In this document: positions 1 to 9,862 of the stretch, one piece after another
Numbering within the stretch: the first letter of the stretch is position 1
Layout of the letters: each line of letters begins with the position of its first letter
Source: Maribacter antarcticus DSM 21422
Lineage (GTDB): Bacteria > Bacteroidota > Bacteroidia > Flavobacteriales > Flavobacteriaceae
Direction: 5' to 3'
Assembly (NCBI RefSeq): GCF_000621125.1
Contig: NZ_KK211214.1
Location: forward strand, 1-64,000
Length of the DNA stretch: 64,000 nt
Notes under the pieces: generated by a model
What the model was told of the DNA's origin: nothing
Databases searched by the model: none
Seen by the model: the letters and a program-made list of their open reading frames with translations, nothing else
Position numbers and translations under genes: made by a program

Positions 1-620
1 ACTTGCGCTTTAGCATTAGGCACAACATAAACTATTTCACTATTTTCTTGGTTTTCAATAGGCCATAAATCAGCAAAATTAGGCAACAATGAAAAGCCGT
101 AATCCGTGATTACCTTGCTGAATAAGGTTTCTGCTCTTGAGGCGTCTGACGTTTCAGAAAATTCTTTGTAACTACGTGTTAATAGTGCTTTCCCTAACAA
201 AAATTCTGCTGCAGGTTTTGTTGCTCTACCATAGTCAGACTGTTCATTAGGTAAATTTGCAATAGCAAATTCCAAATCAGGAAGTATTGCTTGACTATAA
301 ATTTCTGATTGTGCAGTTTTGTTGGCTTCAATCTCTATACCTTAGGTTTCTTCAAGACTAAGATGGGCGTCCCCAAAAGTGGTGACTACACTTAAATAAA
401 AATAGGCCTTTAAAAACCGTATTTCGGCTATTCGTAAGTTCTTTTGAGCTGCATCCATATCAACATCAGTAGAACGGTTAATAACACCATTCGCTTTTTA
501 TACCAATTATCCCAAAGGTCTGTAATATACCCTTCCCCTCCATTGAGACCACCATGGTATAAATTGAAGACTTTTTCATTTTTTTTGATAAAGGACGGAT
601 ATTTTAATTCTTTTTCGAAC
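1..620 (-). pseudogene. SusD/RagB-family lipoprotein relic, cut by the window edge
   Basis: Read on the minus strand, this stretch translates into typical SusD mid-protein sequence: an N-W-Y segment near 500-515, then AEIRFLKAYFYL and TKPAAEFLLGKALL, the helical TPR-like core found in SusD proteins. The frame is interrupted by an in-frame TAA at 342-344, after LSLEET, and by a one-base loss near 490-500, between NWYKK and NGVINRS. Beyond about 590 the N-terminal part is no longer recognisable. An isolated hydrophobic 22-codon ORF at 689-757 (minus) could be the old signal peptide, but that is only a guess. No SusC partner is visible on this side. The carboxy end lies outside the window. SusD proteins bind glycans at the outer membrane; this copy should be non-functional. 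Confidence 0.75.
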
Positions 621-859
621 TTTAATTGAGCTTAATCCCTTGTTGATAAAAGGTGGTGTCCTTGTTCGTTTCTAAATTTATTTATTGTTTAAAAACCGCT
701 AATAACCAAACCCACAGCAATAATGGCTTTAGAGATCGCTTTAAATATTTTTGACATAGAAAATAACGTATTTCTCCTAGTATGCTAATGGATACAAAGG
801 GCACATGTGTTTTCGCTATACTTAATTTCTTCTTATAGATTTTCTTACTAGATTAACCC

Positions 860-3800
860 TTAGCCTTTTAATTGGCTAAATATTTCTTGTAAGGCGCCAT
901 CTAACTGTGGTTTTTCACCATTTATGCGATCCTTAAAATTTTCCGAAATAGGTATGTCCGGTTGAACGCCTGTTTTTTCTAGATTCTCACCATCTAAAGT
1001 ATAGCATCCCCAAGCTGGTAGGCGATAGAACGAACCATCTACTAGCCCTTTGCCAGAGGTGAAAATAATCCAACGATAGGTTTCCGTACCCATAGTTTTT
1101 CCTAATTGTAAAGCTTTGAATCCGGCAGCGGTCATTTCAGCATCACTTAAGGATTGTTCGTTCATCAATAGAATAATGGGCTTTATAGCTGGTGCAAAGT
1201 TCGGTTGTGGCGCTAAGTCACCATCTCTATATTTCCATTTTAAATATGGTTTCTGAGATAAAAATTGAAGGACTTCATCATGAACATTGCCGCCGGTATT
1301 ATAGCGCAAATCTAGGATTAATGCATCTTTATGGTTGGTTTCGGAAACCATTTCCCTTTTAAAATTTTCTAGTTGTCCGCCTCCCATGTTTTTCATATGA
1401 ACGTAGGCTATTCTATCGTTGCTTTTTTTATCCACATAGCGCTGATTTTCGTCTACCCATTCATCATACAGCAGGCTCCTTTGAGCAGAATTAGCTATGG
1501 GGTGTAGGTTTATAGAGATTATTTTTTCTTCTCGCTTAAAATATAATTGTAATTCATCATCTAGGGAGGGCTGATTAAAGTAGAACTCTCTGTTTTTTTT
1601 AACATCTATTTTCTGCCCGTTTACAGCTACCAAAACATCACCTTTTTGAATATTTTTTCCAGTAACATTTGCAGGACCGTCTGTGATGATACGCGCCACT
1701 GTAAAAGGATTATCGTCTGAAAATTCAATTCCGGTAGCCAAGGTCTTGGTTTTGTAAAACACCTTTTCCTCATCACCACTAGACCTAAAGCCAAAGTGAG
1801 ACGTATTGAGCTCGCCCAACATATCGTTAAATAGCAACCGCAGTTGATTCCGGTTTGTTAAATAGGGAAGGTATTGCTCATATTTTTTACGAAGAAGCAT
1901 CCAGTCTTCTCCATGAAAATCACCATCATAAAAATTCTCTTCAAAACCCGCCCATGCTTCATAGAACATTTGACTAAATTCTGTAGATAGATTTCTCCGA
2001 AAGGTAAAGTCCATTTCAATTTTTTTGGCCTCATTTTTTTTAATATCTAAGGTGTGCAAATTTCCTTTACTCAACAGGTAATACGTGTCTTTAGCACTTG
2101 CTAATTGATATTCATCCGATTCAACATCCAATACCTTTTCTATTTTATTTTTTTCAAAAGGTTTGATTACTGTTTTCCAAAGTTTTGTTTTTCCTTCATC
2201 ATGATTACTCAAATAAAGCACATGCATAGCCTCATCTTTTTGAATCACATACGGTCTTATTTGTCTTCCAAAAGAGGGACTGATAGCGGTTATTCTTTCC
2301 ATAATACCTTTTTCGTTGATGTTTATGGTAATGGGTTTTTTAGCTATTTTTTCCCCTTCCTTTTTTTCGCCTTTTTCCTCCTTTTTTTTTTCTTCTTTAA
2401 ACAATTCCTCATACTTGTCATAAGTAAAAGGTGCCTCATAGTTATCTAAAGGTATTTGGTAAATCTGAGATTCTTTTAGACCATATGGGTAGGAAGGTTT
2501 GGTTAGGTTGGAAACCATATATAGGTATTTGCCATCTGGGGACCATACCGGGTCACTCTCTGTTACCCCCGTATTGGTGAGGTTGGTTATTTTTTTATCA
2601 GATAAACGAATCACAAAAACATCTGTCTCAAAATTCCGAATCGCATTGTATACAATATGCTTGCCATTTGGGGAAAAGTAGGGTTGTGGCGCATATAGGG
2701 CCCAAAACTCATCTTTTAGCAATACCTCACTTTTAAAACTAGACAAATCTAGCAAGCGTAGCTCGTCTCGCCCACTAATGTAAAGCGCTTTGCTAAGCGC
2801 TGGATTCATGGTAATATTGACATTATTCCTTAGGTCTTTGGTACGTTGCTTTTCTGGCGTTTTACCTTCTGCATTAATCGTAAATAGATTGGTGTAGCCT
2901 TGGTATGTACGATTGTACAAAACGGTTTTGTTGTCTTTTAGCCATTGTACCTCTAGTACACGCTCTGTAGGATCAGTAGTGATGTGTTTTATGAATTTTC
3001 CCTTTAAGTCAGACACAAATAACTCACCTCTTGATACAAATGCCAGTTTCTTATTGTCTGGCGATACTGAAAAATTTGTGATTTCGCCTTTTATCTTAAA
3101 ATCTTGTTTTTTATTTAAAGTTCTATTTTCTGTTATTTTAATAGGTATTTTGGCTGATGTTTTAGTGGCAACATCATAGCTATAAATTTGATAATCCTTG
3201 CTAAAAACAACCAGTTCACCATTATCACTAACTTGTGGACGGCCAATAGAGGTGTTAAATTGGGTCAATTGTATTTTAGCGTTCGTTGCTAATTGATAAA
3301 GGTTGTACTCCCCATTGTCTTCATCTGACACAAAATAAAGGGTTCCGTTTTGATCTAAGGTAGCCCAGAAATCCTTTCCGTTATAGCTTGTATATTCTTT
3401 ATACTCTTTAGTCTTGGGATTGTATGATTTTATGTTAGGATTGTACGCTCCTTTATATCTTTTTCTGTGTGTGAAACTTTTCGCTTCCCAGCTTTCGTTA
3501 AAAAAGACTTCTTCTGTTTTTGGGTGAATGGCAATATTAGCCACGGTATTAAAGTAATTTTGAAATAGTCGTTTTGGGGTGCCACCAGAGACAGCGACTT
3601 CATATCCTGAATAGCGGTTGTTTCGAGAGGAAGTAAAATAGATACTACCAGAATCCCATGCCCAACTATCCATATCATCATTTGCATCATTAAAGGTGAG
3701 TTGTTGAATTGAGCCCCCTTCCATTGGCATTAAAAAGATGTCTTTATTGCCAAATTGTGTAGCACTAAATGCCAGCCATTTTCCATTTGGGGATATATTT

Positions 3801-4012
3801 GGCAGGGTTTCTTCTCCATCCATAGCGGTAAGTCTCAATGCTGTTCCGCCTTTTGCAGGCACACTCCAAAGGTCAGTATCATAACTAAAAACAATGGTTT
3901 GTGCATCTGGTGATACCGTGGGGTCTAGTAAAAAGTAGGCCTCTTGGGCGGTAATGGTAATGGTACTGGAAAGGAAACCGAATAGAAGGAGGGTATGCAT
4001 TTTAGCGTTCAT
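860..4012 (-). CDS. Secreted tricorn-like S41 peptidase
   Basis: 1050 residues with a signal peptide ending near TITAQ. The N-terminal half carries PD40/WD40-like beta-propeller repeats (SPDAQTIVFS, SPNGKWLAFS, SPDNKKLAFV, SPDGKYLYMV). A Lys/Glu-rich linker follows (EEKKKEEKGEKKEGEK), then a tricorn-type helical domain, a PDZ domain (near IQKGDVLVAVNGQKI) and an S41 catalytic domain. The core shows the oxyanion segment RYNTGGN, the likely nucleophile Ser in SLSDAEM (about residue 956) and a Ser-His pair in NTSHFGF. Family knowledge: tricorn-like proteases degrade peptides of a few residues; exported copies in Bacteroidota probably work in the periplasm or at the surface. Length matches the family. 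It is transcribed alone. The physiological substrate is unknown. Confidence 0.9.
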   Translation of the reverse strand: MNAKMHTLLLFGFLSSTITITAQEAYFLLDPTVSPDAQTIVFSYDTDLWSVPAKGGTALRLTAMDGEETLPNISPNGKWLAFSATQFGNKDIFLMPMEGGSIQQLTFNDANDDMDSWAWDSGSIYFTSSRNNRYSGYEVAVSGGTPKRLFQNYFNTVANIAIHPKTEEVFFNESWEAKSFTHRKRYKGAYNPNIKSYNPKTKEYKEYTSYNGKDFWATLDQNGTLYFVSDEDNGEYNLYQLATNAKIQLTQFNTSIGRPQVSDNGELVVFSKDYQIYSYDVATKTSAKIPIKITENRTLNKKQDFKIKGEITNFSVSPDNKKLAFVSRGELFVSDLKGKFIKHITTDPTERVLEVQWLKDNKTVLYNRTYQGYTNLFTINAEGKTPEKQRTKDLRNNVNITMNPALSKALYISGRDELRLLDLSSFKSEVLLKDEFWALYAPQPYFSPNGKHIVYNAIRNFETDVFVIRLSDKKITNLTNTGVTESDPVWSPDGKYLYMVSNLTKPSYPYGLKESQIYQIPLDNYEAPFTYDKYEELFKEEKKKEEKGEKKEGEKIAKKPITININEKGIMERITAISPSFGRQIRPYVIQKDEAMHVLYLSNHDEGKTKLWKTVIKPFEKNKIEKVLDVESDEYQLASAKDTYYLLSKGNLHTLDIKKNEAKKIEMDFTFRRNLSTEFSQMFYEAWAGFEENFYDGDFHGEDWMLLRKKYEQYLPYLTNRNQLRLLFNDMLGELNTSHFGFRSSGDEEKVFYKTKTLATGIEFSDDNPFTVARIITDGPANVTGKNIQKGDVLVAVNGQKIDVKKNREFYFNQPSLDDELQLYFKREEKIISINLHPIANSAQRSLLYDEWVDENQRYVDKKSNDRIAYVHMKNMGGGQLENFKREMVSETNHKDALILDLRYNTGGNVHDEVLQFLSQKPYLKWKYRDGDLAPQPNFAPAIKPIILLMNEQSLSDAEMTAAGFKALQLGKTMGTETYRWIIFTSGKGLVDGSFYRLPAWGCYTLDGENLEKTGVQPDIPISENFKDRINGEKPQLDGALQEIFSQLKG

Positions 4013-4235
4013 GCTGAATATTTTATGTCAGCTTAAAAATACAAAAAGGGACGTCAAAGTTTACAATGAATTTTGACGACGCTGGTTTTTATAGGAAGGA
4101 CTGGCTTCTTAAGAAAAAATTATATCCATTATAATATTGTAAATGCATTTAGAGGCATCGAATGAATCCATACCATTATAAAGATTCTTGCTTTGCCATT
4201 CAGCAACGATACCGTAGCCTATCTTCGAGTATTTA

Positions 4236-4265
4236 AAAAATGACCCTTTTAAAGGGTCATTTTTG
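4236..4265 (-). terminator. Rho-independent terminator, probably bidirectional
   Basis: A perfect inverted repeat AAAAATGACCC / GGGTCATTTTT around a short AT loop, with an A-run on one side and a T-run on the other. It lies about 40 bases past the stop of the leftward secreted-protein gene that ends at 4308. Its symmetry would let it stop transcription from either side. Confidence 0.75.
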
Positions 4266-4307
4266 TTTTAAAACAGATATGCTTGCAATTTTTTGATAGT
4301 AAAAAAC

Positions 4308-5243
4308 CTACTTATTTACGCTAATCATGACCGCTTCACAGCTTTTTAAATCAGAGTTAAGAATAATGTTTTCTGACTTGGTGCCATCCGAAATTTCTAC
4401 GGAAACAGTATTGGGAGGTGAAGTTCCCAAATTATGTGCGTACAAGAAAAGGTCGTTAGACTTATTTGGGTCCAATTCAATCTTAAATTCTTTTTTATAA
4501 TAGGTAAGGTAGTGTTTGCTTACTACAGAGGCACCATTAAGGTATATAGATACAATATCCCCGTCTTGCCTGCCGTGATCCCATATTTTAACAACGATAC
4601 TAGTGCTGTTGAACTCTAACTCCTTAGTATAGGAGATTTTCCTTCCTTCAAACTCGTCGCGGACTTTTTTGGTTTCCGTTTTTATGGTATTTTCAGTTTT
4701 TAAAGGTTGCTGTATTTCTTCTTTTTTCTTTACAGGGATTGCCGTTTCTTTTTTAGTTGCTTGTTTTTGCTTGGTCTTTCTCTTCTTCCGTTTTTGTTTT
4801 TTCGTTTTCTTAGGTACTTCTGTTTCTTTTACCTGTTCTCGCTGTTTTTTTCGCTCATCTGATGCCTTGTTGATAATTGTAAATAGGGGGCTGACGAATT
4901 TAGCAATTTGGAATTTATCTTCTGGAAATAATTCGATACTTACTACCTGGTAACGATCTCCGGAACCAATATTTTTTGCTAGTGCTATTCCTTCTGCAAT
5001 ACCAGAATTTTTAAAGGACCCTAGTTCTTGTACGACCATTTCGTCTCTAATGAGAAAAAAACGAGTTGACTTTTTCGAGTCGATATTTTTTACTGACCAT
5101 TCTAATTTTACAAGATCAGATATGGACCATATGGTGCCTTGGGTGGGATGATTTATGGTGATTTCCGATTTTCCGTCCTGTGAAAAACACAAGGAGATGC
5201 CAAATAGAAAAAAATAGAAATAGTTTGTTAATGAGGATTTCAT
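4308..5243 (-). CDS. Secreted protein of unknown function with a Lys/Glu-rich middle
   Basis: I place the start at the ATG at 5243 because a clean signal peptide follows (MKSSLTNYFYFFLFGISLCFSQ); a longer reading from 5288 would put 15 unlikely residues in front. About 311 residues. After the signal comes an Ig-like or beta-rich segment with the motif NHPTQGTIWSISDLVKLEW. A very basic stretch of KK, KR and KQ runs follows (about residues 130-190), and then a compact C-terminal beta domain containing KIWDHGRQDGDIVSIYLNG, LYAHNLGTSPPNT and a final SCEA segment. This last domain resembles ones I associate with secreted Bacteroidota proteins, but I cannot give it a family name or function. It stands alone between a terminator and the dinB promoter region. 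Confidence 0.7.
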   Translation of the reverse strand: MKSSLTNYFYFFLFGISLCFSQDGKSEITINHPTQGTIWSISDLVKLEWSVKNIDSKKSTRFFLIRDEMVVQELGSFKNSGIAEGIALAKNIGSGDRYQVVSIELFPEDKFQIAKFVSPLFTIINKASDERKKQREQVKETEVPKKTKKQKRKKRKTKQKQATKKETAIPVKKKEEIQQPLKTENTIKTETKKVRDEFEGRKISYTKELEFNSTSIVVKIWDHGRQDGDIVSIYLNGASVVSKHYLTYYKKEFKIELDPNKSNDLFLYAHNLGTSPPNTVSVEISDGTKSENIILNSDLKSCEAVMISVNK

Positions 5244-5402
5244 AGCTGATAAATAGGAGTAAAGATATTTTTCTTCAAAAATATACAAATTAGCATATTA
5301 TGAATTTAGTTAATGTAAAAATAGTTTAGTGTTAATATAACGTCAGTTATGCTTAAATGTTGGATATCAATCTTCTTGTCAAAATTGTTAATTACTTTAA
5401 TT

Positions 5403-5437
5403 GGAAATAATCCATAAAAAAGGAAATAATCCATAAA
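5403..5437 (+). promoter_or_regulatory. 16-bp direct repeat upstream of dinB, possible operator
   Basis: GGAAATAATCCATAAA occurs at 5403-5418 and again at 5422-5437, identical over 16 bases with a period of 19. The second copy ends 27 bases before the dinB start. Tandem sites of this kind could bind a repressor such as a LexA-like or XRE/S24 regulator, which would suit an SOS-type cassette, but no regulator gene is adjacent and the assignment is inference. A simple local duplication is the alternative. Confidence 0.45.
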
Positions 5438-5464
5438 TTAGCTATCCCAAATTTCAGGATACTA

Positions 5465-6679
5465 ATGAATAAAACCATTTTACATATAGATTTGGACACC
5501 TTTTACGTGTCTGTTGAGCGTCTTAATAATCGCTATTTACAAAACAGGCCTTTATTGGTTGGCGGTACAGGAGACCGAGGTGTTGTAGCAGCTTGTAGTT
5601 ATGAAACTAGGGGTTTTGGTGTCCACTCTGGTATGCCTATGAAAATGGCCAAGGAACTATGCCCCGAAGCTTTTGTGATTCGTGGAAATTCGGGCGAGTA
5701 TAGTAAGCATTCGGATATGGTTACCGAAATCATAAAGGAGGAGGTACCGCTTTTTGAAAAATCTAGTATCGATGAGTTTTATGCCGATTTAACGGGAATG
5801 GACCGCTTCTTTGGGTCCTATAAGTTTTCGGGCGAATTGCGTAAGCGTATCGTAAAGGAAACGGGACTACCTATTTCATTCGGGCTATCGGCGAATAAGG
5901 TAGTCTCAAAAGTAGCCACTAATGAGGCCAAACCCAATAACCACCTTAAGGTAGACGAAGGTTTTGAGAAGTCTTTTTTGGCGCCTTTATCTATTAAGAA
6001 AATACCCATGGTAGGCGATAAAACCTACCAAATACTGCGTAATCTGGGATTACGGCAGGTACGAACGGTACAAGAAATGCCCATACATGTGATGCAGCGG
6101 GTACTGGGCAAAAACGGGGGTATTATATGGAAAAGGTCCAACGGTATAGATAATACACCGGTAATTCCGTTTTGCGAACGAAAATCTATATCTACGGAGC
6201 GGACTTTTACCAGGGATACTATTGATGTGGTTAAATTAAGGGGAATCTTGATTGCCATGACCGAGAATTTAGCCTACCAGCTGCGTAGGGGCGAAAAGCT
6301 AACGGCGTGTATCAACGTTAAGATTCGGTATTCTGATTTTAACACCTATTCCAAACAGTTGCGTATTCCATATACCAGCGCAGACCATATTTTAATTCCC
6401 ACAATTCTGGAGCTGTTCAAAACGCTATACAATAGGCGTTTATTGGTGCGGCTAATAGGGGTTAGGTTTAGTCATTTGGTATCTGGTAATTATCAGATTA
6501 ATCTGTTTGAGGATACCGAAGAAACGCTTAACCTTTATAACGCTATGGATGCCATTAGAAAACGATACGGCGACAAGAGTGTGCTAAGGGCAGCGGGTAT
6601 GGATGCGAAGACTATAGGTAGGATAAACAATCCGTTTGACGGGAGACCGCCTGTGGTGTTGGCACATCGGAAACAGTAA
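5465..6679 (+). CDS. dinB: Y-family DNA polymerase (DinB/UmuC type)
   Basis: 404 residues, normal length for the family. The palm carries the metal-binding aspartates in HIDLDTFYVSVE (Asp9) and SSIDEFYADL (Asp103, Glu104). The segment GVVAACSYETRGFGVHSGM is the usual fingers motif. A thumb with helix-hairpin-helix sequence follows (KKIPMVGDKTYQILRNLG), and then the little-finger domain. The role is error-prone synthesis past DNA lesions. In many Bacteroidota such a gene pairs with a second DnaE; here that DnaE starts about 150 bases downstream on the same strand, so the two probably act together. A LexA- or ImuA-like partner, often found upstream, is absent from the window. A 16-bp direct repeat precedes the gene. 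Confidence 0.9.
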   Translation: MNKTILHIDLDTFYVSVERLNNRYLQNRPLLVGGTGDRGVVAACSYETRGFGVHSGMPMKMAKELCPEAFVIRGNSGEYSKHSDMVTEIIKEEVPLFEKSSIDEFYADLTGMDRFFGSYKFSGELRKRIVKETGLPISFGLSANKVVSKVATNEAKPNNHLKVDEGFEKSFLAPLSIKKIPMVGDKTYQILRNLGLRQVRTVQEMPIHVMQRVLGKNGGIIWKRSNGIDNTPVIPFCERKSISTERTFTRDTIDVVKLRGILIAMTENLAYQLRRGEKLTACINVKIRYSDFNTYSKQLRIPYTSADHILIPTILELFKTLYNRRLLVRLIGVRFSHLVSGNYQINLFEDTEETLNLYNAMDAIRKRYGDKSVLRAAGMDAKTIGRINNPFDGRPPVVLAHRKQ

Positions 6680-6854
6680 AAAAGTCTCGTACTATTATCT
6701 ATTTGCACAAAACAATTTCCCTCGCTCGCTAGGGGTTAGTGGAGTTCTTTAGCAGGCAAAAGGTAAACATTGCGTATCCAACAGTATCATTAAATAAAAA
6801 CAAGTCTAAAATCTCAAGTCTGCCATCTATCTAAATTGTCACACATATTACAGC

Positions 6855-9839
6855 TTGCGTTACGGGACTTTTTCGGAGGTTGCGCTTTTACAATTAGCCC
6901 AAGAAAACCATGTAAGTCAATTAGCACTTACCGATATAAACACCACTTCGGCAGGATTGAATTTTGTGCGAAAGGCGCAGGAACTTCATATAAAACCTAT
7001 TTTAGGAATCGATTTTAGAAATGGGGTAGAGCCCTGTTTTATTGGTATAGCAATGAACAATGATGGTTATCTGGAGCTCAACAATTATCTTTCCGAGCAC
7101 TTACACCATAAAAAAAAATTCCCTTCAAAAGCCCCTGGGTTTAAAAATGCATATGTCATTTACCCTTTTGAAAAGGTGCTTCAAAATGAAATGGTAAGTT
7201 TTTCTGAACACGAGTTTATTGGTGTTTCCATTGCAGATTTAAGACGTTTGCGATTTTCCAGATTAATAGCATTTAAAGAGAAATTGGTGGTGCAACAACC
7301 TGTTACCTTTCGCAATAAGCGCGACTTTAACGCACACCGTTTGTTACGAGCTATAGATAATAATACCTTATTGAGTAAGCTTTGTATTACGGAGCAGGCA
7401 GACCCTGAAGAGAAAATGTTTCCACTTCAAAATTTGGCTGCACGCTTTTCAGAATATCCTTTTATTCTAGAGAATACAGAGTGTTTTATGAATGCCTGCT
7501 CCATTCATTTTGATTTTTCCAAAGGACGAAAACCTCAAAATTTAAAAACCTATCTGGGTAGCCAAGAGGAAGATGAGGCCTTTCTGGAAAAGCTTTGTGC
7601 AGAAGGACTTCCGTATCGCTATCCCAATGTAGATGAAGCTATACTTACTCGTTTGGAAAAGGAATTTAGCCTTATTAAACAAATGGGTTTTGTTTCTTAT
7701 TTTCTAATCAATTGGGATATTGTGAGCTATGCCCGTAGGTGTGATTTTTTTTACGTAGGTCGTGGCAGCGGCGCCAATAGTATTGTCGCATATCTGCTTC
7801 GTATTACGAATGTAGATCCTATGGAGCTAGACCTATATTTTGAGCGTTTCATGAATCTGTATCGTGCCAATCCGCCAGATTTTGATATTGATTTTTCCCA
7901 TCACGATAGACCTATCGTAACCCAATATATTTTTGAGCGTTTTAAAAACGTAGCTCTTTTAGGTACGTATGTAACCTTTAAATGGCGTGGTATGGTACGT
8001 GAATTGGGAAAGGTTTTTGGTTTACCCAAAGATGAGATTGATAAACTTTGTGACGGTAATTTTCAAGATTCTAGGCTAGATGGTATTTCTGTCTTAGTAG
8101 TCAAATACACAAAACTTTTGGAAGGGATGCCTAATTATTTAAGTATCCATGCTGGTGGTATTTTGATAAGCGATAGGCCATTACATTGGTTTTCCGCTAC
8201 CCATCTACCACCTAAAGGCTACCCAACTACCCATTACGACATGGTGATTGCAGAAGATGTGGGCTTGTATAAGTTCGATATTCTAGGACAACGTGGGCTT
8301 TCAAAAATAAAGGAATCCATCACTATTTTGGAGGCTACAAGACCTGATGAATTTGCCCAGTGGGATATTCATGATATTAAACGCTTTAAAAAGGACCCCA
8401 AGATTAATAATCTGATTAAAACTGCACAATGTATGGGCTGCTTTTATGTAGAGTCCCCTGCCATGCGTATGCTACTTAAAAAATTACAGGTAGATACGTA
8501 TTTGGGTCTGGTAGCTGCTAGTTCCATTATTCGCCCAGGAGTAGCCAAAAGTGGGATGATGCGGGAGTATATTTTACGTCATCGTAATCCGGGCAGGGCA
8601 GAAGAACTCGCACATCCTGTTATGTTGAGCATTATGCCAGAAACGTATGGCGTCATGGTCTACCAAGAAGATGTGATTAAGGTAGCGCACCATTTTGCTG
8701 GCTTAGATTTGGGTGAGGCAGATGTGCTTCGTCGTGGTATGAGCGGTAAATTCCGCTCACGGGCAGAGTTCCAAAGGGTAGAGGAGAAGTTTATTTTCAA
8801 CTGTCGCGAAAAAGGCTATGATGACGAGCTTATTTTTGAAATATGGAATCAAGTGGCCAGTTTTGCTGGCTATGCCTTTGCAAAGGGACATTCTGCTTCT
8901 TACGCTGTAGAAAGCTATCAAACCTTATTTTTGCGTGCGTATTTTCCACTAGAGTATATGGTAGCTGTACTCAATAACGGAGGCGGTTTTTATAGCGCAG
9001 AATTTTATATTCATGAGGCACGTATGTTGGGTGCAATTATTCATGCACCCTGTGTTAACAATAGTGTTGCAGGTAATCACATTTGTGACAAACAGTTGTA
9101 TCTCGGCTTTATGTATTTAAAGGAATTGGAGGTCCGTGTAATAGATCGTATGTTGAAAGAAAGATCCTTAAATGGTAGGTATGCTTCTTTGGAAGATTTT
9201 TTGGATCGCGTGCTCATATCTATAGAGCAGGTAAGTATCTTAATCCGTATCGATTCATTCCGGTTTACGGGAGCCAACAAACATGAACTGTTATGGAAAG
9301 CACATTTGTTTTTGACCAAGAACGTTAAAATAGACCACCCAAAGCTATTCCGACCTGAACAGCAACATTTTGAAATCCCCAAATTACATACTACGAATTT
9401 AGAGATGGCCTTTACGCAACTGGAGTTACTGGGGTTCTGTTTGTGCAGCCCGTATGCGCTATTGGTAACACCTCCAAAAAACACTACGGGAAGCAAGGAT
9501 TTGGAGCGCTACTTGAATAAAAATATAGATATCTACGGTTATATTGTTACTGTGAAGAGTACCAAAACCCATAAAGGAAAACGCATGTGTTTTGCTACCT
9601 TGGTAGATCAGCAAGGCGCTGTTTTTGACACGGTACTTTTCCCTCCCGTGGCTGCGATATATCCTTTTCAGGGTAGGGGAATCTATCGTTTTTACGGGAA
9701 GGTGGTGAGCGAGTTCGGGTTTTTGAGTATAGAGGTGGTTAAAATGCAAAAACAGGATTATGTACAGGATCCTCGCTATGCAGATATGAAGACCAGTGCC
9801 AAGGTGTTTGGACCATCAAAAAAGTTGTTAGGGAACTAA
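6855..9839 (+). CDS. Error-prone DNA polymerase III alpha subunit (DnaE2-like)
   Basis: 994 residues from the TTG at 6855, the first usable start codon. The reading frame stays open upstream to 6810 and encodes IYLNCHTYYS at 6825-6854, which is recognisable PHP-domain sequence. The family start therefore seems to fall at 6825, where the codon is ATC instead of ATG. Domains: PHP (ALTDINTTSAG, PILGIDF), then the polymerase core with GRGSGANSIVAYLL, the catalytic aspartates in PDFDIDFS (about 342 and 344), YKFDILGQRGLSKI and a helix-hairpin-helix/OB region at the end. It lacks the fused exonuclease of the replicative enzyme at 51.7-56.1 kb. It forms a translesion cassette with dinB. A TTG start that removes the first beta strand of PHP, or a rare ATC start, are both possible. 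Confidence 0.85.
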   Translation: MRYGTFSEVALLQLAQENHVSQLALTDINTTSAGLNFVRKAQELHIKPILGIDFRNGVEPCFIGIAMNNDGYLELNNYLSEHLHHKKKFPSKAPGFKNAYVIYPFEKVLQNEMVSFSEHEFIGVSIADLRRLRFSRLIAFKEKLVVQQPVTFRNKRDFNAHRLLRAIDNNTLLSKLCITEQADPEEKMFPLQNLAARFSEYPFILENTECFMNACSIHFDFSKGRKPQNLKTYLGSQEEDEAFLEKLCAEGLPYRYPNVDEAILTRLEKEFSLIKQMGFVSYFLINWDIVSYARRCDFFYVGRGSGANSIVAYLLRITNVDPMELDLYFERFMNLYRANPPDFDIDFSHHDRPIVTQYIFERFKNVALLGTYVTFKWRGMVRELGKVFGLPKDEIDKLCDGNFQDSRLDGISVLVVKYTKLLEGMPNYLSIHAGGILISDRPLHWFSATHLPPKGYPTTHYDMVIAEDVGLYKFDILGQRGLSKIKESITILEATRPDEFAQWDIHDIKRFKKDPKINNLIKTAQCMGCFYVESPAMRMLLKKLQVDTYLGLVAASSIIRPGVAKSGMMREYILRHRNPGRAEELAHPVMLSIMPETYGVMVYQEDVIKVAHHFAGLDLGEADVLRRGMSGKFRSRAEFQRVEEKFIFNCREKGYDDELIFEIWNQVASFAGYAFAKGHSASYAVESYQTLFLRAYFPLEYMVAVLNNGGGFYSAEFYIHEARMLGAIIHAPCVNNSVAGNHICDKQLYLGFMYLKELEVRVIDRMLKERSLNGRYASLEDFLDRVLISIEQVSILIRIDSFRFTGANKHELLWKAHLFLTKNVKIDHPKLFRPEQQHFEIPKLHTTNLEMAFTQLELLGFCLCSPYALLVTPPKNTTGSKDLERYLNKNIDIYGYIVTVKSTKTHKGKRMCFATLVDQQGAVFDTVLFPPVAAIYPFQGRGIYRFYGKVVSEFGFLSIEVVKMQKQDYVQDPRYADMKTSAKVFGPSKKLLGN

Positions 9840-9862
9840 AAGGTGGAAATCATATTTAGGTA

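Noticed and set aside
444-629. Rightward 61-codon frame at the left edge
   Set aside because: It is antisense to the SusD relic and has no coding features of its own.
4669-4953. Hydrophobic rightward frame opposite the secreted Lys-rich protein gene
   Set aside because: The apparent Phe/Val/Cys-rich peptide is the antisense of Lys/Glu-rich codons, not a membrane protein.
9077-9496. Leftward frame of about 139 codons opposite dnaE2
   Set aside because: Entirely within the conserved polymerase frame; no start signal or family features.
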